A stretch of 64,000 nucleotides of DNA, from assembly GCA_013360675.1 (NCBI GenBank), contig JABWBB010000002.1:1-64000 (forward strand). The letters run 5' to 3'. This document shows positions 24,375 to 32,233 of this stretch, piece after piece. The stretch comes from Phycisphaerales bacterium. Its GTDB lineage: Bacteria; Planctomycetota; Phycisphaerae; Phycisphaerales; UBA1924. The first letter of the stretch is position 1. Each line of letters opens with the position of its first letter. A program made the translations under genes and the position numbers. Below the pieces are notes generated by a model. The model ran no database searches, was not told where the DNA came from, and was given only the letters and a program-made list of their open reading frames with translations.

Positions 24375-25384
24375 ATGTCTTCAACGCCAACTCCGCTGAC
24401 TTGGCATGGCGACAGGCCGCCGATGCCATCGTCCGCCGCCACGGCGCTGACGAGGTGGAGTCTCGCAACGGTCGAGCTGTCGAACTCGTCCACGCATGCG
24501 TGACCGTCACCAACCCGCGCGCACGCTGGATCGCTTCCCGTTTGCCAGCGATGAACATCGCCTTGGCAATCGCGGAGGTGGCACAGATCGTGGCCGCTGG
24601 GGACGACGTGCCGTTCCTCGAGCATTGGTTCCCAAAGTACGGTGAGTACGTGGGGAGTCGTGACAAGGCCGCCGGCGCCTATGGCACACGGCTTCGGGTC
24701 AGGTGGGGTTTCGATCAGATCGCGCGAGCGGCCGAATCGCTGGCTGCTCGTGGCGAGAGCCGACAGGTCGTCCTCTCAATCTGGGACCCCCGGACGGACT
24801 TGCCAGAAGCCAATGGGTGCCCCAGGTCGGGTGACGTCCCCTGCAACGTCCTGAGCTGCCTCCGGCTGGTTGGCGGCCGGCTCCATTGGCTCCAGACCGT
24901 GCGGAGCAACGACCTATTCCGTGGCCTGCCGAACAACATCGTTCAATTCACCTGCCTTCAGGAGATCATCGCTGGCTGGATCGGAGCCGACGTCGGCCAG
25001 TACTCGCACACCATCAGCAGTTTGCATGCATATGTGAAGTCTCTCAGCGAGTTTCACATCGACCCAGAGGTGCCCGCAGTCGGCGAATCGTTCGACATCA
25101 GGCTTCCGCGCTCTGATGCAGAGGTCGCATGGACTAACTTGTACCGACTGGCGCAAGAGCTCGTCGCCCAAACGAACGACCGCCCGTCTCTGCCATCGTT
25201 TGCCACCGCGACCGACCTCGGACCCCTTCAGCCTATGTACTGGATACTCGTCGCCGAGAACGCCAGAAGACGCGGATGGCAAGCCCAGTCACAAGAGGCC
25301 GTGCAGATGTGCCATGACCGCACGCTAGTAACGATGTGGCACCGGTGGATCCGACGATTCGATGCACGGCATGCCCATTCGTGA
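24371..25384 (+). CDS. ThyA-family deoxypyrimidine (hydroxy)methylase
   Basis: 337 residues. All key thymidylate-synthase positions are present at exact E. coli spacing from the nucleophile: C158 (C146), R178-S-N-D181 (R166, D169), GLP, N189 (N177), H219 (H207) and Y221 (Y209). AGAYGTRLR and the Glu of IAEVA match the upstream TS elements. Asn at the N177 position predicts uracil rather than cytosine. It is either a thymidylate synthase or a dUMP hydroxymethylase, the first enzyme of phage thymine hypermodification. The operon favours the latter (inference). Last gene of the operon, ATGA-coupled. Confidence 0.8.
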   Translation: MNVFNANSADLAWRQAADAIVRRHGADEVESRNGRAVELVHACVTVTNPRARWIASRLPAMNIALAIAEVAQIVAAGDDVPFLEHWFPKYGEYVGSRDKAAGAYGTRLRVRWGFDQIARAAESLAARGESRQVVLSIWDPRTDLPEANGCPRSGDVPCNVLSCLRLVGGRLHWLQTVRSNDLFRGLPNNIVQFTCLQEIIAGWIGADVGQYSHTISSLHAYVKSLSEFHIDPEVPAVGESFDIRLPRSDAEVAWTNLYRLAQELVAQTNDRPSLPSFATATDLGPLQPMYWILVAENARRRGWQAQSQEAVQMCHDRTLVTMWHRWIRRFDARHAHS

Positions 25385-25578
25385 TGATTGGTGTTTCTCA
25401 ACCCGTGCGTCTCGCGCGAGTCTGGGCCGGGGTGGTCCGACTGGGTCTCGCTCCCTGAACCTGTTCGGCCCAGCGAAAAGATCGCCCGAGATATCAAAGC
25501 CAGTCGCGATCGTGGGCACATGGACCTTGGACCTCGGATCTGACGTTCCTGCTCCTTGGTCATGCGCACGAGACTATC

Positions 25579-26013
25579 TCATGGCTCTGACGTCTCAAAC
25601 AACCCTCGGGCGTATTTCCTGAACCGAGCCTTGGACCCTTTGGCCGCGATCTCGCGGATGATGGCGGCGTACAGCGTTGCCTCGGGGGTCTTGCCGCTCG
25701 GGCTCTTCCACAGGCCTCTGGCGGCCATCTGCTCGATCAACTCCTTCGCCGTCATCGGTTTGTTGGCATCGGCGATGATCTGTGCCGCGGCGTCCAGAGC
25801 ACCCGGGCGTTTGGGCTTGATTGCCTTGCTGGCCTTTGGTGGCTTCCCCGTGTTCTTGTTCGCACTCCTCGCGGCGCTCGGCTTGCCCTGCAATCGCTGC
25901 TGGATCTCGGCGATCGCGGCCTTCCGGGCCCTCTCGGTGCCCGCCACCGGTGCGGCTTTGGAGTTGGCGTCAACCTTCTTGCTCTTTCCACTTCCTGACT
26001 TCTTCCCAGTCAT
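25579..26013 (-). CDS. HARE-HTH domain protein
   Basis: 144 residues. A Lys/Ala/Ser-rich N-terminal tail (about 1-65) is followed by a HARE-type winged helix (about 70-140: ALDAAAQIIADANKPMTAKE, KTPEATLYAAIIREIAAKG, RFRKYARGLFE). HARE-HTH domains occur in RNA polymerase delta and in DNA-modification or restriction-linked proteins, and are thought to read DNA modification state. The ATG at 26013 is preferred; the upstream frame is not protein-like. It converges on the thymidine-modification operon. Confidence 0.8.
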   Translation of the reverse strand: MTGKKSGSGKSKKVDANSKAAPVAGTERARKAAIAEIQQRLQGKPSAARSANKNTGKPPKASKAIKPKRPGALDAAAQIIADANKPMTAKELIEQMAARGLWKSPSGKTPEATLYAAIIREIAAKGSKARFRKYARGLFETSEP

Positions 26014-26360
26014 AGGACTTCCTTTCCGTTGATGGCGATCGTGGCAGAGTGCCGCGGCAACGCGTGGCCGGCGACGGTGCCGACACGCAACGGATAGGAC
26101 CATCAACAGGCGAGGAAGGCAAGGTCCATCTGCAGCTACTCCGGCCCATTCACGCGATCGGGCTGGCGTCACCGACTCGCGATGCGTGATCCACTCGCGT
26201 CGTCCACCGCTCTCCGGATCTGCGGAACTCGGTTACCGAAGATTCGCGCGGATGTGCGCCGAAACCCCTTGCCATCTCCGAGATTACATGGCTCAGTGTG
26301 TGCGCCGAGCCGGGATTGGCGCAACTGACGCGAGGTCCCAGATGACGGCGGGAGTTGACT
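26014..26360. other. Divergent intergenic region
   Basis: 347 bases between the HARE-HTH gene (minus) and the DUF2924 gene (plus). It should hold both promoters, but I see no convincing -35/-10 pair, repeat or RNA gene. Confidence 0.4.
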
Positions 26361-27002
26361 GTGAAGCACGAACCGAAAGCCCAACATCCCGGACCTGCGC
26401 GGCTTGATAACGAACAACGCGAGGCGCGGGCCGGCGCCATTGATGTCGCGCGCCTTGCGGACCTTTCCATTGCGGATCTACGAGATCTGTGGCTGAAGCA
26501 CATGGGCCGGGCATCGCCGCCGTCGCAGAAGCGACTGTTGATCCGCGAGTTGGCGTGGCGGGTGCAGGAACGCGTCCACGGCGGCCTCGACGTCGAGACG
26601 CGGAGGCTCCTCTCCCGCGCCATGCGAGCCGCGACAGCGGACGACAAGCCTGTCGATGCGGCCGCAGACGCGAACGGCGTGCAGGTGCCAACCGCGAAGC
26701 GCCGGCCGCGGGGCGCTGCTTCGACAGCGCGGGCCTCGGGAAACGACCTCCCACCGGCCACGAAGCTCTCCCGTGTCTGGAAAGGAGTCCGGTATGAGGT
26801 CTACGTCCTTGACGGCGGCCGCTTCCGCTTGGGGGGACGCGACGAGACCTACGCCAGCCTCAGCGAGATCGCCCGCGAGATCACCGGCACGCGCTGGTCC
26901 GGCCCGCGGTTCTTTGGGCTGACGACGCGTGAGGGTTCCGGCGACGAAGACCCGCGCTCGAGCAACAGGCAACGCCCACGCCGCAACGGAGGTGACTCAT
27001 GA
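26361..27002 (+). CDS. DUF2924 protein, recombinase partner
   Basis: 213 residues. N-terminal helical part (ADLRDLWLKHMGR, LLIRELAWRVQE), Ala-rich linker, then the DUF2924 core: RVWKGVRYEVYVLDGG, then YASLSEIAREITGTRWSGPR. DUF2924 genes are found directly before large serine recombinases, as here. Their function is unknown; a recombination accessory is plausible. A GTG start at 26361 is chosen because GGGAG lies seven bases upstream; TTG at 26355 is too close to it. Overlaps the recombinase by ATGA. Confidence 0.8.
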   Translation: MKHEPKAQHPGPARLDNEQREARAGAIDVARLADLSIADLRDLWLKHMGRASPPSQKRLLIRELAWRVQERVHGGLDVETRRLLSRAMRAATADDKPVDAAADANGVQVPTAKRRPRGAASTARASGNDLPPATKLSRVWKGVRYEVYVLDGGRFRLGGRDETYASLSEIAREITGTRWSGPRFFGLTTREGSGDEDPRSSNRQRPRRNGGDS

Positions 27003-28798
27003 CCACGCCGATCGTTCGCTGCGCCGTCTACACGCGCAAGTCGAGCGAGGAGGGCCTCGACATGGCCTTCAACTCGCTCGACGCTCAACGCGAGGCCGGT
27101 CTTGACTACATCAAGAGCCAGAAGCACCAGGGATGGACCGCCATCACTACCGCCTACGACGACGGCGGCTACTCCGGCGGCTCGACCGACCGGCCCGGCC
27201 TCCAGCGACTCCTCGACGACATCCGCAAGGGCCGCGTCGACGTCGTCGTGGTCTACAAGGTCGACCGCCTCTCGCGATCACTGGCCGACTTCGCCCGGCT
27301 CATGCAGACCTTCGACGAGCACAACGTCTCGTTTGTCTCCGTGACCCAGCAGTTCAACACCACGACGTCGATGGGCCGGCTGACGCTGAACATGCTCCTC
27401 TCTTTCGCCCAGTTCGAGCGCGAGGTTGCGGGCGAGCGCATCCGCGACAAGATCGCCGCGACCAAGCGCAAGGGCGTCTGGGTCTGTGGCCAGCCTCCAG
27501 TGGGCTACCGGCTGCCGTGCGAAGGTGATGCCGACTTCGTGCCGGGCGACCGCACGCTCCGGGTGATCGAACCGGAGGCCGAGTTGGTTCGCGCAATCTT
27601 CAATGGCTACCTCGAACTCGGCTCGCTGGTCGACCTCGCCGCCAGGCTCAACGCCGAGGGCCATACCACCAAGAGCTGGACTAGCAGTCGCGGCAAGATC
27701 CACGGCGGACGCCCCCTCACCGCCGCGTTCCTCTACCGAGTCCTGACCAACCCGGTCTACATCGGCAAGATCGCTCACACCCGCGGCCGCAACAACAAGA
27801 GCGTCTCCAAGCAGACTGAGGTCCACCAGGGGCACCACCAACCGATCATCGACCAAGCGACTTGGGACAGCGTCCATGCCCGGATGGGCACGATCGAACG
27901 CGAGTCGCGCCACAAGTGGACGCACACCCACCTGCTCAAGGGCAAGATCCGCACCTCCGAGGGGCACGCCATGAGCCCGGGGTCGGTGCAGCGCCCGGTG
28001 TCGAAGCGCGACGATTGCCGCCGCGTTCGCGGCGACACGGCTCGACGCATCGTCCGCTACTACGTCAGCCAGAAGGCCGTGAAGCAGGGCTTCATGACCT
28101 GTCCGATCAAGACGATCAACGCGGCGCACATCGACGACCTGATCCGCGGCTTGGTGCTCGATCACCTCAAGAACCACCATCACGCCAACCTGCGCGATCA
28201 GCAACCCGAGACACGAGACCGCTGGATCCGCGAGGTTGTTCACCGAGTGGTGGTTGCTACGGACCGCATCACCGTCGAACTGATCCACGAGCGGATCGCC
28301 GCATGCGTCGATGCGGCACGCGACCAGGGAACCAGCCGCGCGGCGAGCGCCTGCGACAGCACCAAAGCGGTACCGGCATGCCCCTTCACGCCCGAGATCG
28401 AAGATCGCGGCCAGCACATGACGCTCACGCTACGCATCCAGATCAAGCGCCACGACGGCCGCCGCGTGCTCCTCAGCCCCGACGGCCACGACCTGCTGAC
28501 CACCATCACGCCCGACGGATGCCCGGTCACCCGCGACCACCTCGTCCGCGCGGTCGGCCTCGCCTTCGCGTGGCACCGCGAGTTGACACGGGCGGACCGC
28601 ACAATCGAGTCGGTCGCGGTGCGCGCCGGCGTGACCGCCGGACGGGTTCACTCGATCCTCACACTGACGCAGCTCAGCCCGACGATCCTTCGATCGGTCC
28701 TCACCGGCTCTCTCGGATCGAGCGTCACCCTGCTCGATCTGCTCCGAGCAGCCCAGCGCTTGGACTGGTCGCGGCAGGCCCAGGCGCTCGGCGCGTGA
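26999..28798 (+). CDS. Large serine recombinase
   Basis: 599 residues. The resolvase catalytic domain (about 5-150) has YTRKSS (nucleophile probably S15), VDVVVVYKVDRLSRS and EREVAGERIRDKI. A recombinase domain (about 180-290: LVDLAARLNAEG, FLYRVLTNPVYIG) and a long C-terminal region follow. The usual zinc-ribbon cysteines (CxxC pair) are not obvious. Such enzymes integrate and excise mobile elements without needing long homology. It is the likely integrase of this island and is translationally coupled to the DUF2924 gene. Confidence 0.92.
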   Translation: MTTPIVRCAVYTRKSSEEGLDMAFNSLDAQREAGLDYIKSQKHQGWTAITTAYDDGGYSGGSTDRPGLQRLLDDIRKGRVDVVVVYKVDRLSRSLADFARLMQTFDEHNVSFVSVTQQFNTTTSMGRLTLNMLLSFAQFEREVAGERIRDKIAATKRKGVWVCGQPPVGYRLPCEGDADFVPGDRTLRVIEPEAELVRAIFNGYLELGSLVDLAARLNAEGHTTKSWTSSRGKIHGGRPLTAAFLYRVLTNPVYIGKIAHTRGRNNKSVSKQTEVHQGHHQPIIDQATWDSVHARMGTIERESRHKWTHTHLLKGKIRTSEGHAMSPGSVQRPVSKRDDCRRVRGDTARRIVRYYVSQKAVKQGFMTCPIKTINAAHIDDLIRGLVLDHLKNHHHANLRDQQPETRDRWIREVVHRVVVATDRITVELIHERIAACVDAARDQGTSRAASACDSTKAVPACPFTPEIEDRGQHMTLTLRIQIKRHDGRRVLLSPDGHDLLTTITPDGCPVTRDHLVRAVGLAFAWHRELTRADRTIESVAVRAGVTAGRVHSILTLTQLSPTILRSVLTGSLGSSVTLLDLLRAAQRLDWSRQAQALGA

Positions 28799-29163
28799 CC
28801 GTCGCTGACTGAACCCGTCGATCACCCGAGCCACGCCTGAGATCACACCGCGCCGCTCGCTCGACCGGCGGACATCGCGCGAACATCGCCCTGAATTACA
28901 GCGGCTGTCGAGTGCCCCTTGGCCGCGCGCTCTGCCAAGCCTCAGCGAGCGCCGGGCGCGCACCGCGAGGTCCGAGTTGATCGACCCTCGAATTCCACAC
29001 TGCCGAAACTGGCCCCGAGAGACTTTCGGGCGAATACGGCCCGAAGCCGACCGCATCGGCGATCTCCCGCGTCTTTCCGCGCCCGAGACTCGCGGAATCT
29101 CGCGGGAAATCGCGAAGAAACGACAAAGCGGGAGACCCTCGCAAGGAGAGTCTCCCGCTCAAG
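28799..29163. other. Right edge of the island, no gene seen
   Basis: 365 bases between the recombinase stop and tRNA-Ser. The distal part holds the tRNA terminator (29115-29159). No open frame with a ribosome site and no direct repeat with 15879-16353 was found. The attachment site is expected here but cannot be placed. Confidence 0.4.
29115..29159 (-). terminator. Intrinsic terminator after tRNA-Ser
   Basis: On the minus strand, AGCGGGAGAC and GTCTCCCGCT (arms at 29150-29159 and 29127-29136) form a 10-bp stem with a 13-base loop. A T-rich tail (TTTGTCGTTTCTT) follows. It lies five bases past the tRNA-Ser 3' end. Confidence 0.75.
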
Positions 29164-29254
29164 CGGAGAGGGGGGGATTCGAACCCCCGATACAGGCCTA
29201 AACCCGTATAACGGTTTAGCAAACCGCCGCCTTCAGCCTCTCGGCCACCTCTCC
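29164..29254 (-). tRNA. tRNA-Ser(GCT)
   Basis: A 91-base cloverleaf with a 7-bp acceptor (GGAGAGG/CCTCTCC), discriminator G, anticodon loop TTGCTAA (GCT, codons AGC/AGU), a long class II variable arm as expected for serine, and the T-arm GGTTCGAATCC. Confidence 0.95.
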
Positions 29255-29367
29255 AGAATGCCGCCGCAGCCCCTTGGGGCTTACGCCGACGCGCGGGCAG
29301 GATCGGCTGAAAGCCCGCCCGGTGTGTACCGACTTTTCACTCGCCCAAACCGCCTTCGATCCGACAA

Positions 29368-29442
29368 TGCCGAGGGCCGGACTTGAACCGGCGACCTGCG
29401 GGTTATGAATCCGCCGCTCTAAACCAGCTGAGCTACCTCGGC
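29368..29442 (-). tRNA. tRNA-Met(CAT)
   Basis: A 75-base cloverleaf: acceptor GCCGAGG/CCTCGGC, discriminator A, anticodon loop TTCATAA (CAT), T-arm GGTTCAAGTCC. The acceptor is fully paired, so it is not an initiator. Elongator Met is likely; a tRNA-Ile with lysidine-modified CAT is the alternative. Confidence 0.88.
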
Positions 29443-29585
29443 CGCTGGGCCCAATAGTAGCCACTTCCAGGCCGGTCCTCACACCTTGAGCACGCCATCC
29501 TGCGTCCGCATCTCCGGCCGCCCCTTTCCTTGGGTCCAGCGTCGCACCGCAGCCACTCTGGGAAGCACCCCCGGTACCATGCCCC

Positions 29586-29969
29586 ATGCTCAACGGGCTT
29601 CTCGTCTTTGTCGGTGCCGGGCTGGGCGGCCTGGCTCGTTATGCCCTCTCCGCCGCCGTCGCTGGCTCGGTCGCCTCGCGTGCCGCCTGGGGCACACTCG
29701 CGGCGAACATCCTGGGCTGCCTGCTCGCGGGCATCGTGGGGGCCTGGCTCGCGGGGTCATTCCCCATGCGCGACGCACTCCGGTCGGCGATCCTTGTCGG
29801 GCTCCTGGGCGGGTTTACAACCTTCTCCGCATTCGCCCGCGAGGCTACAACCCTCTCCGATTCTGGCCGCGGCTGGCTCGCCCTCGCCTACATCGTCGGC
29901 ACCAACATCACCTGCCTCGCCGCGGCGTGGGGTGGGGCGATCCTCTACCGTCGCCTCATCGGCGGCTGA
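29586..29969 (+). CDS. crcB: Fluoride channel CrcB/Fluc
   Basis: 127 residues with four membrane helices. Family motifs: GAGLGGLARY at the N-terminus, GTLAANILGC, and GGFTTFSAFARE, which lines the fluoride pore. CrcB dimers export toxic fluoride. I looked for a fluoride riboswitch in the 140 bases upstream and found none. The gene stands alone between the tRNAs and the convergent top6B. Confidence 0.93.
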   Translation: MLNGLLVFVGAGLGGLARYALSAAVAGSVASRAAWGTLAANILGCLLAGIVGAWLAGSFPMRDALRSAILVGLLGGFTTFSAFAREATTLSDSGRGWLALAYIVGTNITCLAAAWGGAILYRRLIGG

Positions 29970-30008
29970 TCATCGCTCTCCGCACCCCCGTCTCGTCAGC
30001 ACGTCGAT

Positions 30009-32141
30009 TCACTCGTCGAACAACCCGCCCGGTGCGGGCTTGGCCTTCACACCGATGCGGGGCTTATTCGCGCCCTTGTTGGCGATGCCCCTGGTGGTGG
30101 GGGTCTCGCCGGGCTTCTTGACCGCCGCTGACTTTCGAGTGGTTTCTTCATCGCGAGCGGGCGGCTTCGCCCCTGTCACCGGTGGTGGAGGAGTGGGTGC
30201 GTCCCGCGCGATGATGATCACGCCGTCATCGTCGGCCTCGGCGTTCTTCACCGAACGCCCCTCGTCATCCAGCACCAGGTCCGCCACCGCGGTCTTTTTC
30301 TTCGATTGCGCCAGCAGCGCCTCGTACAACCGTTTGGGATCGGTCCCATTGACCTCGTGCACGGCCTTGGCGATCTCGCCGATGTACCGCTCAAAGACGT
30401 CGCGTCGCTCCGACTCACGCCGCATCTTCGCGCGCTTGTTCAGATACGACCCGAGTTTCCGCCCGCACTCCATCAGCGCCAGGCGCATCTCCTTGCGGAT
30501 CTCGTCATAGTCGGCGATCGCCTCCTTGCTCTCGCTGGTGAAGGGCACCCACACGCTGGCCATGTGGATCATGATCACCAGCGGGCCGATGGGCGCGCCC
30601 CCGCGCGGGTGCTGCAACTCATAGTTCCGCCAGTTCGTGTCCACCACCGCCTTGAACGACGAGCACGCCGCCTGCTGATACAGCAGCGGCACGCGGTTGG
30701 CAAAGCGGATCACCCGCGCCGTCTCATCGCCGGGCAGATCCCCGCCAAAGGCGATCGCCGCCTCGATCTGGAATGGCCTGCCCCGATACACCGCAGCCTC
30801 GCGCGACGACGCTGCGTAAAACTCAGCCCGCACCCCCTTGAGCATCCCCGCCAGCAACTGCCGCACGCCAATGGGCGCGAGGCAATCCACCGGCGGCGGG
30901 GGCAGTTTCGCTTCCTGCAACTCGCGGAACAACTTTTCCGCGATCGCGTGATCGACCTCGCCCACCTTCGTGCGGCTCGTCAGTTTCACCTTCGAGCAGA
31001 GCGACGAAGCCGCCGCCGCCGATACGCGGCAGAACTTCTCCTGCAGAAACTGATATAGCGTCGTGCTCGCCCGCTCGACCTCGGCCTCCTTGAGCATCTG
31101 CAGCAGCATGCCTAACTCAACCCCGCGAGGGTGCGGCTGGATCTCCTGCGTCTCGGGCGGGAGTTCCGTCACCCCGCGCGGATAATCCACCACCCCGCCC
31201 GTCTCCTGCGTCCGCACCGGCTCGTCGGGCGACGCGGCCTTGCCAACCCGCGACGCAAACTCGAGCACGTCTTCATCATCCCCCGCGTCGCGCGTGGGGG
31301 GAACAAAGACAATGCGTGCGTGCGGATTGGCGATCGCAGTCAGTTCGAGAAACTCGTCCACCGAGCCTCGCCCGCGCTGGTATCGACCCTCCAACTCGAG
31401 GCTCACGCTCGTGCCGGTGGGATAGTGCTCGGGGTCAAGGAACTCACCTTTGGCCGCGAGCGCCCGCGTCCCCGCGCTGAGCGTGCCCAGCCGCCGCGGC
31501 GGAAAGTCGTCGGTCTCCGTGTCCACCGTGACCTCGGCGCGGTTGGTCTTGGTGTTCATCGCCAATTCAAGATGGTGCGCCTCGGCCTTCTTCGAGGGCT
31601 TGGTGTGGATCACCATGGGACGCCCGGTGGTGAGCAGGCCGTACATCCCCGCGGCCGAGATACCGATGCCCTGCTGCCCGCGCGACATCTTGAGCCGGTG
31701 GAACTTGCTTCCGTACAGCAGCCGTCCGAAGACATTCTCGACCTGCTTGCGCACGATGCCCGGGCCGTTGTCGACCACCGTCACGCGATAACGCGACGAC
31801 GCGGGTGGGCGCTTCTTCGCGCCGCCCTCGCCACCCTTGTCCGCCTTGTCGGGCTTGGCCGATGCGTCTTCGAGGTCCTCAATCACCACCGTGATGTCGG
31901 GCAGGATCCCCGCTTCCTCGCACGCGTCGAGCGAGTTGTCCACGGCCTCCTTCACCGTCGTCAGCAGCGCCTTGCGCGGGTTGTCAAACCCCAGCAGATG
32001 CCGGTTCTTCGCGAAGAACTCGCTGACCGAGATATCCCGCTGCTTGCCCGCCATCGTCTCGGCGGTCGCCCGCGAGCGGGTCGCCCGCTTGCCCCCGGTC
32101 TCCTGCGGGGCGGTCTCTTCCTCAACCAACGCTTGGGTCAT
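30009..32141 (-). CDS. top6B: DNA topoisomerase VI subunit B
   Basis: 710 residues. GHKL ATPase domain: NPRKALLTTVKEAVDNSLDA (N-box), VTVVDNGPGI, GQQGIGISAAGMYG. The H2TH and transducer regions follow (KVGEVDHAIAEKLF; LLYQQAACSSFKAV; WVPFTSESKEAIADY). Top6B drives the ATP-dependent gate of a type IIB topoisomerase together with the Spo11-like Top6A. No top6A is present in this window. The C-terminal 90 residues are a low-complexity Lys/Pro tail. The ATG at 32141 has GGGAGGG upstream and is preferred to the frame opening at 32177. Confidence 0.92.
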   Translation of the reverse strand: MTQALVEEETAPQETGGKRATRSRATAETMAGKQRDISVSEFFAKNRHLLGFDNPRKALLTTVKEAVDNSLDACEEAGILPDITVVIEDLEDASAKPDKADKGGEGGAKKRPPASSRYRVTVVDNGPGIVRKQVENVFGRLLYGSKFHRLKMSRGQQGIGISAAGMYGLLTTGRPMVIHTKPSKKAEAHHLELAMNTKTNRAEVTVDTETDDFPPRRLGTLSAGTRALAAKGEFLDPEHYPTGTSVSLELEGRYQRGRGSVDEFLELTAIANPHARIVFVPPTRDAGDDEDVLEFASRVGKAASPDEPVRTQETGGVVDYPRGVTELPPETQEIQPHPRGVELGMLLQMLKEAEVERASTTLYQFLQEKFCRVSAAAASSLCSKVKLTSRTKVGEVDHAIAEKLFRELQEAKLPPPPVDCLAPIGVRQLLAGMLKGVRAEFYAASSREAAVYRGRPFQIEAAIAFGGDLPGDETARVIRFANRVPLLYQQAACSSFKAVVDTNWRNYELQHPRGGAPIGPLVIMIHMASVWVPFTSESKEAIADYDEIRKEMRLALMECGRKLGSYLNKRAKMRRESERRDVFERYIGEIAKAVHEVNGTDPKRLYEALLAQSKKKTAVADLVLDDEGRSVKNAEADDDGVIIIARDAPTPPPPVTGAKPPARDEETTRKSAAVKKPGETPTTRGIANKGANKPRIGVKAKPAPGGLFDE

Positions 32142-32233
32142 GCGTCGCCCTCCCTGGCGATTGTGGCGTGCCATCACCCGACAGGGTACGCGCCCCGCCC
32201 TCGTCCTTGCAACGCGGGATAGCCCGACATGCG

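Larger units (their letters stand above)
15879..28798. mobile_element. Putative integrative/phage-derived island (approximate bounds)
   Basis: Between copA and a tRNA pair lies a block unlike its neighbours: ParB-methyltransferase, terminase subunits, an XRE/ImmA-regulated nucleotide-modification operon, a HARE-HTH protein, a DUF2924 protein and a large serine recombinase at the far end. A recombinase at one edge and phage packaging genes at the other indicate an acquired element. Bounds are set by gene content only; no attachment repeats were found. Confidence 0.6.

Noticed and set aside
15879-29163. Direct repeats marking island attachment sites
   Set aside because: No shared repeat between 15879-16353 and 28799-29163 was seen by eye; serine recombinases can use very short cores, so the ends stay undefined.
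29443-29585. Fluoride riboswitch before crcB
   Set aside because: I looked for the conserved crcB-motif core and its pseudoknot and could not find it.
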